This document shows positions 52,224-61,318 of a DNA stretch of 64,000 nucleotides, one piece after another. The translations under genes and the position numbers were made by a program. Source of the stretch: Faecalicatena contorta (lineage in GTDB: Bacteria; Bacillota; Clostridia; Lachnospirales; Lachnospiraceae). Each line of letters starts with the position of its first letter. Positions within the stretch are counted from its first letter, which is position 1. Where the stretch lies: the NCBI RefSeq assembly GCF_003149105.1, contig NZ_QGDS01000003.1:94179-158178 (forward strand), in the 5' to 3' direction. The notes under the pieces were generated by a model. It was given only the letters and a program-made list of their open reading frames with translations, did not search any database and was not told where the DNA came from.

Positions 52224-54585
52224 TGGCGGCCTCCTTTGCTATATCCTCCGGGCGAGTAGTAAGTAAGCGGTATATCTCCGTGTTTTTCGGGAAACGGTCA
52301 ACAAACGGAATCGTCGTATTTCCAAAGAACAAAAGCCCCTCCCCGGAATTGCTATGGGCGATATAGGATAGCTGATGTTCGGAAATGCCGAGTTGCCGGG
52401 CGAGGATAACCCGGTCAGCTTGTGCCTGTGCCAATAGAATCATAAAATCACTGTTGTCAAAAATATTTTCTACTTCACGACTGGCAAGCAGGTCTTTCAC
52501 ATTTTGGGTCAAGGCCGATGGAACGCAAAACTTCTTCCTCAGCATTTTCCAAGTGCGGACGAAATAACTGGCACTAAGGGCGTCTTGCAGGAGAATATGA
52601 AATTCGTCGTAATAGCACCATGTAGCAAGGCCCGCCGAAAAGTTTTCGTCAACGGCCTGCGTCACAAGTTCATTCGTGATGTGCATGGCAATCTTGCGTA
52701 GGTTTTCGCCCATGCTTTTCAGCACGATACAGGTAATGCGGCGACCTGTTTGTACGTTAGTAGCATGATTGAACATATTGAGGGAGCCGGTGCAGTAAAG
52801 TTCCAGAGCGGTTGCCACCCGCTTTGCTTCCGGCTCCGGCTGTTGGCACAGAGTTTCATACAGGTCTTGCAAGAGGGGCATTTTACTGTTGGCGATACCG
52901 AGAGCGAGTTCACGGTACACAAGGCGCACACAACGGTCAATCACAGTCTTTTCGATAGGCTGTAAGCCCTCTTTGCCACCAATGATAAGTTCACACAAGG
53001 ACAATAAAAAATCCGCTTTCATTGAAAGCGGACTGTCCTCTCCAAGCATATTCAGTTTTAAGTCCATTGGATTGATGTGGTTTTGACTGTCGGGGGAAAT
53101 GTCGATAACCTCTCCACCAAGCCTTTTTACCAGTGGCGCATATTCGCCCATCGGGTCTACAATGATAATTCGGTCTTTTGTGGTAAGGAATACGTTAATA
53201 AGTTCCCTCTTTGCCGCAAAAGATTTTCCCGAACCAGTAGAACCGAGATATAAGCCGTTGGCAGATTTCAATTTTTTGCGGTCTGCCATAATAACATTGT
53301 GGGAAAGGGCGTTCATGCCATAGTAAAGAGCCTGACCGCCCATGCGGAGTTCCTGCGTCATAAAGGGTACGAAGATGGCGGTACTGCTCGTTGTCATTCC
53401 CCGTTGTATCTCGATACCGTTATACCCAAGCGGCAGGCTACTCATAAAGCCTTGTTCCTGCTGAAAATCCAGACGTTTCAGAAAACAGTTGTACTTTTGT
53501 GTAATGCCGGACACCGTGAAAATATCGTTTTCAAGCTGTTGCCTTGTAGGTGCGGTGTTTACCACAAGAAAGGTAAGCAGGAACATTCTTTCATTGCGAT
53601 TTTGTAAATCAGCCAAGAGAGCCGCTGCGTCCTTGCTGTATGTCATCAAATCGGGCGGTAAAATATCAATGTCATACCCGGAACGTGCCGCCTTTTTTTG
53701 CTCGTCCATTTTCATTCGGTCAATGTCACTTAATTTTGCCTTTACCGTTTTTACTGCCTTTGTCTGGTCTACCGTCTGAACGTGCATAGTAATGGTCATT
53801 TCTGCGTCCACTTCCAGTAGTTCAGCTAACAGCTTGTCAGAAAGTTCAGAAGCCATAATCTGTATATACATAGCGGCTCCCCAAGTCTGCCCGACACGGA
53901 AAAAGCGGCTTTGCCGAAAATCAAATGAGGTCGGAGCGATAAAATCTTTTGTCCCCATGCCGGTTTTCGGTATCATATCCCATGAAAAACGGAATGGTTC
54001 TCTACCGCCGGGGTGCAACTGGCTGTGTATCACTTCCAGACGTTCCCGCCCGGAGAGGGAAGCCGATTGCACACCAAGTTTCTTAAAGTTTCCCACAATG
54101 TCAGATTCGATACGCTCCAAGCGTGGCCGGGCCGTTCCGATCCCGTCCGCATGAATCCCAAACGTGATATATTTGGAGCGGACAATACCGTTATTGCTTT
54201 TGACAATTTGCCCGGTCAGCATATCGGTAAATTCTCTGCGAATATTATTAAATTCATCGTCCTGCGGGGGAATGTTTACCGTGTACTGGTTTTCGGGCCG
54301 GGAGCGATGGTTGATAAAAGAAAGCTGAAAGGGCAAGGCACTGTCAAAATAGTTGAGGAACGAACAGTAGCCATCAAAAATAGTACTTTGGTCATCTGAT
54401 GAAGCTACGGAATAATTGATGTCCTCATAGGAAAGTGTTTTAGTATAGTAACCCTCCCGCACCTTGCAAATACCGTCCCGGAGCATTTCTTTATAGGGGA
54501 TTGTCTGTTGTGCCGACTGCGGCCCACGCTGTTTACGCTTTCCGCTTTTGGCGGGAGCGGACGGGCTTTTTCTTGTTTGTGTCAA
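52216..54585 (-). CDS. VirB4-like conjugation ATPase
   Basis: 789 residues; powers assembly and substrate passage of the type IV secretion channel. Walker A is GLYLGSTGSGKSFAAKREL and Walker B is ATWCYYDEFHILL; FDNSDFMILLAQAQADR lies in the C-terminal region. The N-terminal half matches the TraE/CD1110 type. TTG start with AAAGGAGG 9 bases upstream. It overlaps the PrgI-like gene upstream by 53 bases and the NlpC/P60 gene by 8. Confidence 0.93.
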   Translation of the reverse strand: MTQTRKSPSAPAKSGKRKQRGPQSAQQTIPYKEMLRDGICKVREGYYTKTLSYEDINYSVASSDDQSTIFDGYCSFLNYFDSALPFQLSFINHRSRPENQYTVNIPPQDDEFNNIRREFTDMLTGQIVKSNNGIVRSKYITFGIHADGIGTARPRLERIESDIVGNFKKLGVQSASLSGRERLEVIHSQLHPGGREPFRFSWDMIPKTGMGTKDFIAPTSFDFRQSRFFRVGQTWGAAMYIQIMASELSDKLLAELLEVDAEMTITMHVQTVDQTKAVKTVKAKLSDIDRMKMDEQKKAARSGYDIDILPPDLMTYSKDAAALLADLQNRNERMFLLTFLVVNTAPTRQQLENDIFTVSGITQKYNCFLKRLDFQQEQGFMSSLPLGYNGIEIQRGMTTSSTAIFVPFMTQELRMGGQALYYGMNALSHNVIMADRKKLKSANGLYLGSTGSGKSFAAKRELINVFLTTKDRIIIVDPMGEYAPLVKRLGGEVIDISPDSQNHINPMDLKLNMLGEDSPLSMKADFLLSLCELIIGGKEGLQPIEKTVIDRCVRLVYRELALGIANSKMPLLQDLYETLCQQPEPEAKRVATALELYCTGSLNMFNHATNVQTGRRITCIVLKSMGENLRKIAMHITNELVTQAVDENFSAGLATWCYYDEFHILLQDALSASYFVRTWKMLRKKFCVPSALTQNVKDLLASREVENIFDNSDFMILLAQAQADRVILARQLGISEHQLSYIAHSNSGEGLLFFGNTTIPFVDRFPKNTEIYRLLTTRPEDIAKEAANA

Positions 54586-54928
54586 TCTGCTGTACCTCCT
54601 TTCCGGGGTTGCTTAAATAAGCATAGATATTTTGGGTCTGATATGGCCTTGTGCCGGGCCATAGGAATTTGGAGCGGACAATATTCCTCACTACCTTTTC
54701 AAAAGGCAGTCCGTCACGCTCGTACATGGCAATCAAAAAGCATGGGAGCATAAGGGCAATCATCAAAAACATAGCCCCAGTGCTGCCGATGGCGGAGCGG
54801 GCAAACAGATAGGCGGGTATGCCAATAACCCCCGCCGCTCCGAAACATAGAAGCTGGCGCTTCGTGAGATTGAACGCCACTTTAGTTTTTATTTTCGATA
54901 GGTCATTTGGTACACTTACATAAGCCAA
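54533..54928 (-). CDS. PrgI-family membrane protein (VirB3-like)
   Basis: About 131 residues. AYVSVPNDLSKIKTKVAFNL and TKRQLLCFGAAGVIGIPAYL are the PrgI pattern, with two membrane helices (about 25-43 and 48-65), then RDGLPFEKVVRNIV. It anchors VirB4 in the channel. TTG start at 54928 because AAAGGAGG lies 10 bases upstream; the longer frame starts inside palindrome copy 11. Confidence 0.88.
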   Translation of the reverse strand: MAYVSVPNDLSKIKTKVAFNLTKRQLLCFGAAGVIGIPAYLFARSAIGSTGAMFLMIALMLPCFLIAMYERDGLPFEKVVRNIVRSKFLWPGTRPYQTQNIYAYLSNPGKEVQQIDTNKKKPVRSRQKRKA

Positions 54929-54949
54929 TGGGTAAAATCCTCCTTTCTG

Positions 54950-54974
54950 ACTTCGGGCCAAGTTGGCCCGAAGT
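54950..54974. repeat. ICE palindrome copy 11
   Basis: Perfect consensus, central G. It lies between the stop of the 133-aa gene and the PrgI ribosome site (3-bp gap). Confidence 0.95.
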
Positions 54975-54975
54975 G

Positions 54976-55371
54976 TCAGCGTTCAGCATTGTGGGCCGGG
55001 ACAGCCTGCCGGGCGGAAACTTTCTCCATTCCGGCCTGTCTGACCCGCCAATAGTCCGGGTTGTATTCCCGAATAGAGTTATTGATGTTTTCTTCAAAGG
55101 CAGCCTTATTTTTTATGCGGTCAGGTACACTCCATAATTTTTTGTCCAGAAGTTCCCGCAACACAATACTTTCCTGCGAATCCTCCTCAAAGCAAAGGTA
55201 TCCACCATGCCGAAAACCGCATTTTTGAGCGGCAGGGGAAAGCATAGTGGACACCTCGTTGGAAACAAGCGTACCGCCATGACTGGCGGTACTTACAAGG
55301 AATACACCGGGGCAGAGAACATCACAGGTTTCAACTTCGCCCCAGGGCGATTTTTCCGGCTGTTGGTACAT
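54976..55371 (-). CDS. Hypothetical ICE protein, DUF7007-like
   Basis: About 131 residues: SPWGEVETCDVLCPGVFLVS, TASHGGTLVSNEVSTMLSPA, GYLCFEEDSQESIVLRELLD. The layout recalls the DUF7007 family (low certainty). No membrane segment. C-terminus PAHNAER, the -AER ending shared by several ICE proteins that stop just before a palindrome. ATG 55371 with GGAGG 7 bases upstream, right after palindrome copy 12. Confidence 0.65.
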   Translation of the reverse strand: MYQQPEKSPWGEVETCDVLCPGVFLVSTASHGGTLVSNEVSTMLSPAAQKCGFRHGGYLCFEEDSQESIVLRELLDKKLWSVPDRIKNKAAFEENINNSIREYNPDYWRVRQAGMEKVSARQAVPAHNAER

Positions 55372-55388
55372 GAACAATCCTCCTTTCC

Positions 55389-55413
55389 ACTTCGGGTCAA
55401 CATGGCCCGAAGT
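55389..55413. repeat. ICE palindrome copy 12
   Basis: ACTTCGGGTCAA, C, ATGGCCCGAAGT. Its last T is part of the SpoVG-like gene stop codon; the next gene's ribosome site follows within 2 bp. Confidence 0.93.
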
Positions 55414-55868
55414 TAGCGTTCTGCATTTTTTGCTTTGTCGGCCTTTGCAGGAGCCGAACGTTCAGCGTTGTCCTTTGCCGCCTGTTTTTTTCCTTCGGCA
55501 AGCTGTTCCGGGATAGACTGTTTTTCGGGGACAGCGGCGGCACGGGCCTTTAACTTCTCTATCTCTGCATGATAGGCCGCAACCACAGCCCCGGTCAGCT
55601 CCGCACGAAATTCCTTTGTGATAGGCTTTGCGGTATCACGATAGCCGGTAGGGCTGTTTTTATCCGGTTTGCTCGGCATACCTATAAACAAGCCCTTGTC
55701 ACTCTGTAATATCTTAAAATCTTCAATCACAAAACTGTCATTGATTTTTAAGTTGGCAAACCCTACAAGGTTTCCCTTTGGCTCGATGGGCCGGGCAGTA
55801 ACGTCAAGTTTCATCGGCATTGCCACCTGTTCCGTTTCCTGCGGGATATTGGTTTTATCATCGTTCAT
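55413..55868 (-). CDS. SpoVG-family protein of the ICE
   Basis: 151 residues. A SpoVG-like domain (about 20-105): LDVTARPIEPKGNLVGFANL, FVIEDFKILQSDKGLFIGMP and ITKEFRAELTGAVVAAYHAE. Chromosomal SpoVG binds nucleic acid and tunes expression. A Lys/Ala tail follows, with DNAERSAPAK and a final KNAER. It may act as an ICE regulator. AAAGGAG before the ATG, immediately after palindrome copy 13. Confidence 0.85.
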   Translation of the reverse strand: MNDDKTNIPQETEQVAMPMKLDVTARPIEPKGNLVGFANLKINDSFVIEDFKILQSDKGLFIGMPSKPDKNSPTGYRDTAKPITKEFRAELTGAVVAAYHAEIEKLKARAAAVPEKQSIPEQLAEGKKQAAKDNAERSAPAKADKAKNAER

Positions 55869-55888
55869 ATTGAAATAACTCCTTTCTC

Positions 55889-55913
55889 ACTTCGGGTCAA
55901 ATTGGCCCGAAGT
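55889..55913. repeat. ICE palindrome copy 13
   Basis: ACTTCGGGTCAA, A, TTGGCCCGAAGT. It lies 2 bp after the TrbL-like gene stop and 2 bp before the next ribosome site. Confidence 0.93.
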
Positions 55914-55915
55914 CC

Positions 55916-56782
55916 TTAATGCGCTCCAAAGACGGATTTTGCAAGACTTCCGGTTTTGAACAAAGTAAAACATAACAGTACCGTATAACCCATGACCTGC
56001 CACACCGCACCGATAGGATCGCCACTGGTGGCAACACTTTGAATCAGCACCGCATAGATCGCTACACATACCAAAATCAAAAAGCCTTGAAAGCCAACTG
56101 CCAACAAGGACTTAAAATAGTTCTGTCCCATGCTGCCGATTTCCCGGTTTACTACCGTTGCCATTGGGAGAGGGGCCAGACTGGAAAGCATATAAATTTC
56201 CAACATACGCCCATACACAATTACAAAAATAACAATGCCTATAGCTTTCATGGTAAATCCAAGAATGATAGTTTGAAGCCACAAGCCAAGCAGGGGGCCG
56301 ATTTCCATGCCCTGCAAAGTTGTTTCAAGACTGTTCATCATATCGTCACTTACATTGGTACTGCCTTGTATCAAGCCTCCGGCGTTACTCACTACGCTCT
56401 GCGCCACATCAAATACTGCCATGACGATGTTGAACGTATTGGAAAGTATGGTTACAGCAATAAAGGTCTTGAAAATCCATTTGAAAAATATCCATGTATC
56501 AATGTCATGTAGGTTATTGCGGTCAATTATCATCTGAATCAGTTCATAGCACATGACAAAGGTTAAGACGATACCCGCAATCGGTAATACAACCGTTTCG
56601 GAAAGCTGACGTATCATGGAGAACACCCCGGCGTGCCATGCCGCCGGGGTGGTTCCCACTTGTGTCGCAATCTCTCCGACCCGGTTGTTTACATCAAGAA
56701 AAACCCCCTCTAGGTTGCCCATGATACCGTCAACCAGAAGATTTTTTACCCATTCGTTAATCCAGTCGGTGAGAAAATCCAT
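55916..56782 (-). CDS. TrbL/VirB6-like conjugal membrane protein (CD1112 type)
   Basis: 288 residues with six or so membrane helices in the C-terminal 220 residues (first at about 60-82: ETVVLPIAGIVLTFVMCYEL). MLEIYMLSSLAPLPMATVVN and GSMGQNYFKSLLAVGFQGFL are typical of the family. It forms part of the inner-membrane channel. It lies 11 bp after the Maff2 gene, with a weak ribosome site (AAGGT). Confidence 0.88.
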   Translation of the reverse strand: MDFLTDWINEWVKNLLVDGIMGNLEGVFLDVNNRVGEIATQVGTTPAAWHAGVFSMIRQLSETVVLPIAGIVLTFVMCYELIQMIIDRNNLHDIDTWIFFKWIFKTFIAVTILSNTFNIVMAVFDVAQSVVSNAGGLIQGSTNVSDDMMNSLETTLQGMEIGPLLGLWLQTIILGFTMKAIGIVIFVIVYGRMLEIYMLSSLAPLPMATVVNREIGSMGQNYFKSLLAVGFQGFLILVCVAIYAVLIQSVATSGDPIGAVWQVMGYTVLLCFTLFKTGSLAKSVFGAH

Positions 56783-56793
56783 AGGCGTTTACC

Positions 56794-57006
56794 TTAAAAC
56801 AGAGTAGACAGCAGGGGAACGAGAGTGGTTCCAAGCAGGATAACACCGCCCCCGGCCATCAACTGTTTAATCCCTTGTGACTTAGCCGCAGGGTTATCTG
56901 ACCCGTAGCCCTCAAGCAGATTGATAACGCCCCATACGGCAAGGCCCGCACCAAGAGCAACAACAAGGGTCTGTAATGTAGAAACTGCACTCGTGAAAAA
57001 TTGCAT
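56794..57006 (-). CDS. Maff2-family ICE membrane protein
   Basis: 70 residues, two hydrophobic helices: MQFFTSAVSTLQTLVVALGA and GIKQLMAGGGVILLGTTLVP. Maff2 proteins are small conserved CTn components, VirB2-like in size and position. ATG 57006 with GGAGG 8 bases upstream; the longer frame runs back through a terminator and a palindrome. Confidence 0.85.
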   Translation of the reverse strand: MQFFTSAVSTLQTLVVALGAGLAVWGVINLLEGYGSDNPAAKSQGIKQLMAGGGVILLGTTLVPLLSTLF

Positions 57007-57045
57007 AATCAAATACCTCCATATTTTCATTTTGTTTTTGGGTAC

Positions 57046-57068
57046 AAAAAAACCGCCATTTCTGGCGG
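57046..57068 (-). terminator. Terminator inside the transfer gene row
   Basis: Minus strand: CCGCCA gaaa TGGCGG then seven T. It lies between palindrome copy 14 and the Maff2 gene, so transcription from traG would stop here unless antiterminated. Confidence 0.8.
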
Positions 57069-57072
57069 CTCC

Positions 57073-57097
57073 ACTTCGGGACAACTTGGCCCGAAGT
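57073..57097. repeat. ICE palindrome copy 14
   Basis: ACTTCGGGACAA, C, TTGGCCCGAAGT. It lies 4 bp upstream of the terminator on the minus strand. Confidence 0.92.
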
Positions 57098-57341
57098 TCC
57101 ATATTTAGTTTTATCAAGGGTTAAGGGGGCGCACGAACCATAAAAATCACCTTCTTTCTCGTTGTTTTGTGGGGAATTTTGCTTTATAATGAAAGCAACC
57201 GCTTACATAACAAGTGGTTGTTGAATATTAGTAATTATTACATATAAAATTGAGAGATTATAGTTTAGCAATAGCACTTGGTTGGCATGTGATAATAGAC
57301 TGAACATAGCGCCATATTATGCGCAAGAGGGAGGGGTTAAA

Positions 57342-58757
57342 TTGCAAGTTGATATAAAGAAATTAATTGAACAAAATCATATCATTATCTGCGACACAAA
57401 TATATTTTTACATATATATCGGTATTCACCGGAATTTTCCGATTTTGCGTTGCGCTGTATGCAGACAATTTACTCATCAATAATAATTCCATCTACTGTC
57501 AGGTACGAATTCCTTAAACACTATCGTGCTTATTTTGGTGATATGGAAAAGCGTGTTCGACGTGTAGGCGACGACGCAAAGAGCCAAATAAGTATTGCCG
57601 CACGCAAGGTTCTGAAAATGTGCGATAATCTTCAAGCACTACAATATCCAGACGTAGCAGAGCTGCGACATGATTTATCAAATAAATTTGACGAGTTGCT
57701 TACTATTCCAGAAGTATTTTTTGAAGATAGAACAATCCTTGATTTTATTGCTAATCCGTGGGGTGGAAATAATTTAGTCTACGACTTGGTAGAAAAAATC
57801 ATAAATGATTCCCACGCTATGATAGCGGTAACTCAAGAGGAAATTTATCAAATTTGCGAGGAAGGTGAACGGCGGTATAAGGCAGAGCCGCAAATTCCTC
57901 CCGGATTCAAAGATTCAAAAAGCAAGGACGGCGTTAGAAAGTATAGTGACTTAATTATGTGGAAAGAAATTATTCGTTACGCAAAGGATAATGCTGTAAA
58001 TGTAATATTTGTAACGGATGATGTTAAAAGCGATTGGTGGGTTGAAAATGGCGTTCAGAAAAACTTTCATCCCTATCTGTTGCATGAATTTAAAAGTGAA
58101 ACAGGAATGGAAATTGTTCCGTTGACTTCACTTGACTTCTTTGCCGATGTATCCGCTTGCTATAACATTTCACAAACAGATGCAGTTGGAATCGCATTAC
58201 AAATGACTGATTCAGACTACTTTGAGAGAGTAAACGAAGCGGTTTTCGACAGTATTAGTGATACCTTGTCGCTTTCAGGAGAAGATTATATTGAACCATC
58301 GGCTCATATTGGAACAAATGGGATTGATGAACTTGAAATAACCGAACAAGAATTTATATCGGCTGAACAGGTACAAAGAGGTCAAGACACCATCACGTAT
58401 GTTTTCACATTTTGGGTAGAAGCGGATGCCACATCTTTTGACTATTGGGGGCGTGATGATGACACAAAGGAAATTCTTTTAGGCCCTGCGGGTTCTCATA
58501 CTTTTGAAGGCAAAATTAGTGTGGAAGTGATACGAGAAGCTGATATGTACCTTGATTTTGAAGCCGATAATGGATTTGAAAAAGCCACCATTCTTACTGG
58601 CAATCTTAAAGAGACGGCGTATCAACCTCTATTTGAGGAAGATGACGATGAATACTTAGAGGGTGCCTATAATACCTGCCCAGATTGTGGACATAAAATA
58701 AATTTTGAAAATGATGGTGGAAATGGGTTTTGCATCAACTGTGCGCCAAACCATTAA
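57342..58757 (+). CDS. PIN-domain protein with C-terminal zinc ribbon, probable RNase
   Basis: About 471 residues. The N-terminal PIN-like (PIN_8/DUF4935 type) domain has ICDTNIFLHIYRYSPEF with acidic Asp18, VRYEFLKHYRA (Glu), YSDLIMWKEII (Asp) and VIFVTDDVKSDWW (Asp pair). A central domain follows, then a zinc ribbon CPDCG...CINC at the end. Similar proteins are presumed RNases, some linked to phage defence. Start is TTG with GAGGGAGGGG about 5 bases upstream. It is the only plus-strand gene within the transfer row, so it is probably inserted cargo. Confidence 0.8.
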   Translation: MQVDIKKLIEQNHIIICDTNIFLHIYRYSPEFSDFALRCMQTIYSSIIIPSTVRYEFLKHYRAYFGDMEKRVRRVGDDAKSQISIAARKVLKMCDNLQALQYPDVAELRHDLSNKFDELLTIPEVFFEDRTILDFIANPWGGNNLVYDLVEKIINDSHAMIAVTQEEIYQICEEGERRYKAEPQIPPGFKDSKSKDGVRKYSDLIMWKEIIRYAKDNAVNVIFVTDDVKSDWWVENGVQKNFHPYLLHEFKSETGMEIVPLTSLDFFADVSACYNISQTDAVGIALQMTDSDYFERVNEAVFDSISDTLSLSGEDYIEPSAHIGTNGIDELEITEQEFISAEQVQRGQDTITYVFTFWVEADATSFDYWGRDDDTKEILLGPAGSHTFEGKISVEVIREADMYLDFEADNGFEKATILTGNLKETAYQPLFEEDDDEYLEGAYNTCPDCGHKINFENDGGNGFCINCAPNH

Positions 58758-58881
58758 AAAAGTGGGGTGCAATCAACGGTTAGCATATATTCAAGTGCGC
58801 ATAATCTCTATCTTACTAAGAAAAGTTCCGTTATTGATTAGCTTTCTTTGAAGATGCTATTGAATTTCGCAGTTTGCTTAT

Positions 58882-58915
58882 AATTACCCGCCAGATATAA
58901 ACCTGGCGGGTAATT
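58882..58915. repeat. Perfect 13-bp inverted repeat
   Basis: AATTACCCGCCAG and CTGGCGGGTAATT around an 8-base loop, 3 bp from palindrome copy 15. There is no T-run on either strand, so it may be a weak terminator or processing hairpin after traG. Confidence 0.65.
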
Positions 58916-58918
58916 CCT

Positions 58919-58943
58919 ACTTCGGGCCAAGTTGACCCGAAGT
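58919..58943. repeat. ICE palindrome copy 15
   Basis: ACTTCGGGCCAA, G, TTGACCCGAAGT. The traG stop codon TAA shares its first base. Confidence 0.93.
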
Positions 58944-60781
58944 TATGCAAACGCTTCCGGGTCGTCCACATCATCATAGTTGAGAATGTCCTCGTTCTCG
59001 TCCAAGACGGTGGTTTCCTCAGTAGCGTCTACTTCGTAAACGGTATATTGCTCATTGGGATTGAGCCTTTTTATACGACGATTTACCAGTTTTGAAGCGT
59101 CAAACGTTTTACGCTTATCAGCTTCGGCGGTAAACCTATAATTGGGGTGCTTTTTAAGGTCATATTTAGGAGAGAGGAAAGGACGCAGGCCCCGAAGCTG
59201 TAAGATACACTTATCGCCCGGCATGGTAGTCAATTCGTCCATTGTCATTAGTTCCTTACCAAGCCGTTGCATATTCTGTCCGTAGCTTTCTGACTGGCCC
59301 CGTGTCCGGCTTTCCGTCTGCATGGAGATTGTTTCTTTTCCCAATATCTCCGAAAGTTCCTTAATAGTGGAGTGTTCCCGCCCGCCGAGAAATACAACCG
59401 AATCCATATTGCCCATGATGGTTTCCGCATGGTCTTTATATAGGGCTTTCAACTGGCTCTGCGCTTGTAAAAACAGGCACAAGGAGATTTCCCGTGAGCG
59501 AATGACTGCACAAAGTTTTTCAAGTTGTGGAACCTGCCCCGTGTTGGCAGCCTCGTCCCATAGTACCCGCACATGATGGGGCAATCTGCCCCCATGTACC
59601 GTGTCTGCCCGTTCACACAAAAGATTGAACATCTGCGAAAAGGCAAGGGCTACGATGAAATTGTAGGTGGTGTCCGTATCGCTGATGATAAAAAAAGTTG
59701 CGGTTTTCCTGTCGCCCATGCGGTCAAGTTCCATTTCATCATAACTCATAATCTCCCGAAGCTGTCCAATATCAAACGGGGCCAGTCTGGCCCCGCAGGA
59801 AATAAGGATACTCTTTGAAGTTTTTCCACTGGCAAGTTTGTATTTTTTGTACTGACGGACAGCAAAGTGGTTGGGATTGCGCTTCTCCAAGCCAATAAAC
59901 ATATAGTCCACGGCATTTTTGAAATTTTCATCATCTTCCCTTGTTTCCATGCTGTTGAGCATATCCACAAGAGTATTGATATTGCGTTCTTCCTCCGGCC
60001 CCTCAAAGACGATATAGCCGATTAGGGCGCAGTAAAGGAGGGTTTCCGCCTTTGTCCAAAAGGGGTCGCCCTCCTTACCATCGCCTTTTGTATTTTCAAT
60101 CAGAGCGTTTACAAACTTCAAAATATCGCTTTCCGTTTTGATGTAGGAAAGTGGATTGTAGTGCATAGACTTTGAAAAGTCCACGCTATTGAACACCTTT
60201 ATTTTATAACCCTGTGCCTTTGCCGAAAGAAAAGCGCCTACCTGCCCCAAGATTCCGCCTTTTGGATCTACCACAACATAACTACTATGGGCTTGAAGCA
60301 GGTTAGGGGTCAGCCAAAAGCGGGTTTTTCCGCTTCCACTGGAGCCTATAACACAGCAATTAAGATTTCGGGCGTTGGCGGGGTTTTTGGGCCGGGTGTT
60401 CATGGTAAGAAACTCCGTGCCGGTCAGTATGACGTTGTTCCCGAATTTCGGGTCGATAAAGGGCTTTATGTCCTTTTCCGTTCCCCACCGGGCCGAGCCA
60501 TATTCCACATCCTTTCTGAATTTTTTTGCCTTTTTTACCTTGTTCCATACTATTAGCCGGATAATGACCGCCCCGGCAAGGCCAACAAGCCAATCGGACA
60601 GTATAGGACCCGGCGCTATGGATTCAAACGCCGGGCCTATAGTTTTGACCATTCCTATCAGCTTATTGCCAAAGTCCGCACCGGGGGCCATGCGGTAGGC
60701 TGTGCCAAGTTTCAGAAAGAACCAAAGCACAAACAGGTAGGGAAAATTAGGGATAAGGTACTTTCTGATTTTATCGTTCAT
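58943..60781 (-). CDS. VirD4/TraG-type coupling ATPase
   Basis: About 612 residues; brings the relaxosome to the channel. Two N-terminal membrane helices (about 8-25 and 60-80), Walker A CCVIGSSGSGKTRFW, Walker B RVLWDEAANTGQVPQ and the VFLGGREHSTIKELSEILG region are all present. ATG 60781 with GGGAGG upstream; it overlaps the PcfB-like gene by 11 bases. Confidence 0.93.
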   Translation of the reverse strand: MNDKIRKYLIPNFPYLFVLWFFLKLGTAYRMAPGADFGNKLIGMVKTIGPAFESIAPGPILSDWLVGLAGAVIIRLIVWNKVKKAKKFRKDVEYGSARWGTEKDIKPFIDPKFGNNVILTGTEFLTMNTRPKNPANARNLNCCVIGSSGSGKTRFWLTPNLLQAHSSYVVVDPKGGILGQVGAFLSAKAQGYKIKVFNSVDFSKSMHYNPLSYIKTESDILKFVNALIENTKGDGKEGDPFWTKAETLLYCALIGYIVFEGPEEERNINTLVDMLNSMETREDDENFKNAVDYMFIGLEKRNPNHFAVRQYKKYKLASGKTSKSILISCGARLAPFDIGQLREIMSYDEMELDRMGDRKTATFFIISDTDTTYNFIVALAFSQMFNLLCERADTVHGGRLPHHVRVLWDEAANTGQVPQLEKLCAVIRSREISLCLFLQAQSQLKALYKDHAETIMGNMDSVVFLGGREHSTIKELSEILGKETISMQTESRTRGQSESYGQNMQRLGKELMTMDELTTMPGDKCILQLRGLRPFLSPKYDLKKHPNYRFTAEADKRKTFDASKLVNRRIKRLNPNEQYTVYEVDATEETTVLDENEDILNYDDVDDPEAFA

Positions 60782-61244
60782 TCCGCACCGCCTCCCTTTT
60801 TCGTTCCTGTTGGCGGGGCTTTGTACGCTCTTTATCTGCAAATTGTTTAAGCTGTTGCAGGATAGAGGGGCGTTTGTGTTTGCCCCGGCTCATTACCAGT
60901 TTTGTATATTCGCCAAAACAGGCTGTAATAGCGTCAGCCTGCCCGGCCTTGAAAAATAGTAGGTATTTATTCGGCCCGGTTTTATGAAACGCATAATCTA
61001 CGTTATATTTCCGGGCCACTCTGTCAAACAGACGGGTATCCCCCGAAAGGTCAAGGCTATTTGTAGAAACTCCGTGGTTCATCAGCTTCTTTACACTTTG
61101 TTTGCCTTGTGGTGTCTGTCGTTTTTGATACCCTTTCTGCATTTGCTGAAGTGTTGACGCCAAAACTTTTGCTAATGCCCGGCCCGTCAGCTTTGAGGCA
61201 TTGACCGATAGGGCAACCGTCCTGCGTTCTATATCTTCTTGCAT
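60771..61244 (-). CDS. PcfB-like protein
   Basis: About 157 residues: RRTVALSVNASKLTGRALAK, VLASTLQQMQKGYQ and YAFHKTGPNKYLLFFKAGQA, with a basic C-terminus (RKREAVRNER). PcfB of pCF10 binds the coupling protein and relaxase. ATG 61244 with AAAGGAGG 5 bases upstream; the longer frame (to 61274) includes that site. Confidence 0.87.
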   Translation of the reverse strand: MQEDIERRTVALSVNASKLTGRALAKVLASTLQQMQKGYQKRQTPQGKQSVKKLMNHGVSTNSLDLSGDTRLFDRVARKYNVDYAFHKTGPNKYLLFFKAGQADAITACFGEYTKLVMSRGKHKRPSILQQLKQFADKERTKPRQQERKREAVRNER

Positions 61245-61290
61245 GAAAACCTCCTTTCCTGCCAAACATAGCAATCACACAAGCGGGAGG

Positions 61291-61315
61291 ACTTCGGGCC
61301 AAGTTGACCCGAAGT
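61291..61315. repeat. ICE palindrome copy 16
   Basis: ACTTCGGGCCAA, G, TTGACCCGAAGT. It lies 3 bp after the stop of the 265-aa gene and about 35 bp before the PcfB ribosome site. The minus-strand flank CCTGCCAGTGCGGAG is shared with copy 17. Confidence 0.93.
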
Positions 61316-61318
61316 GAT

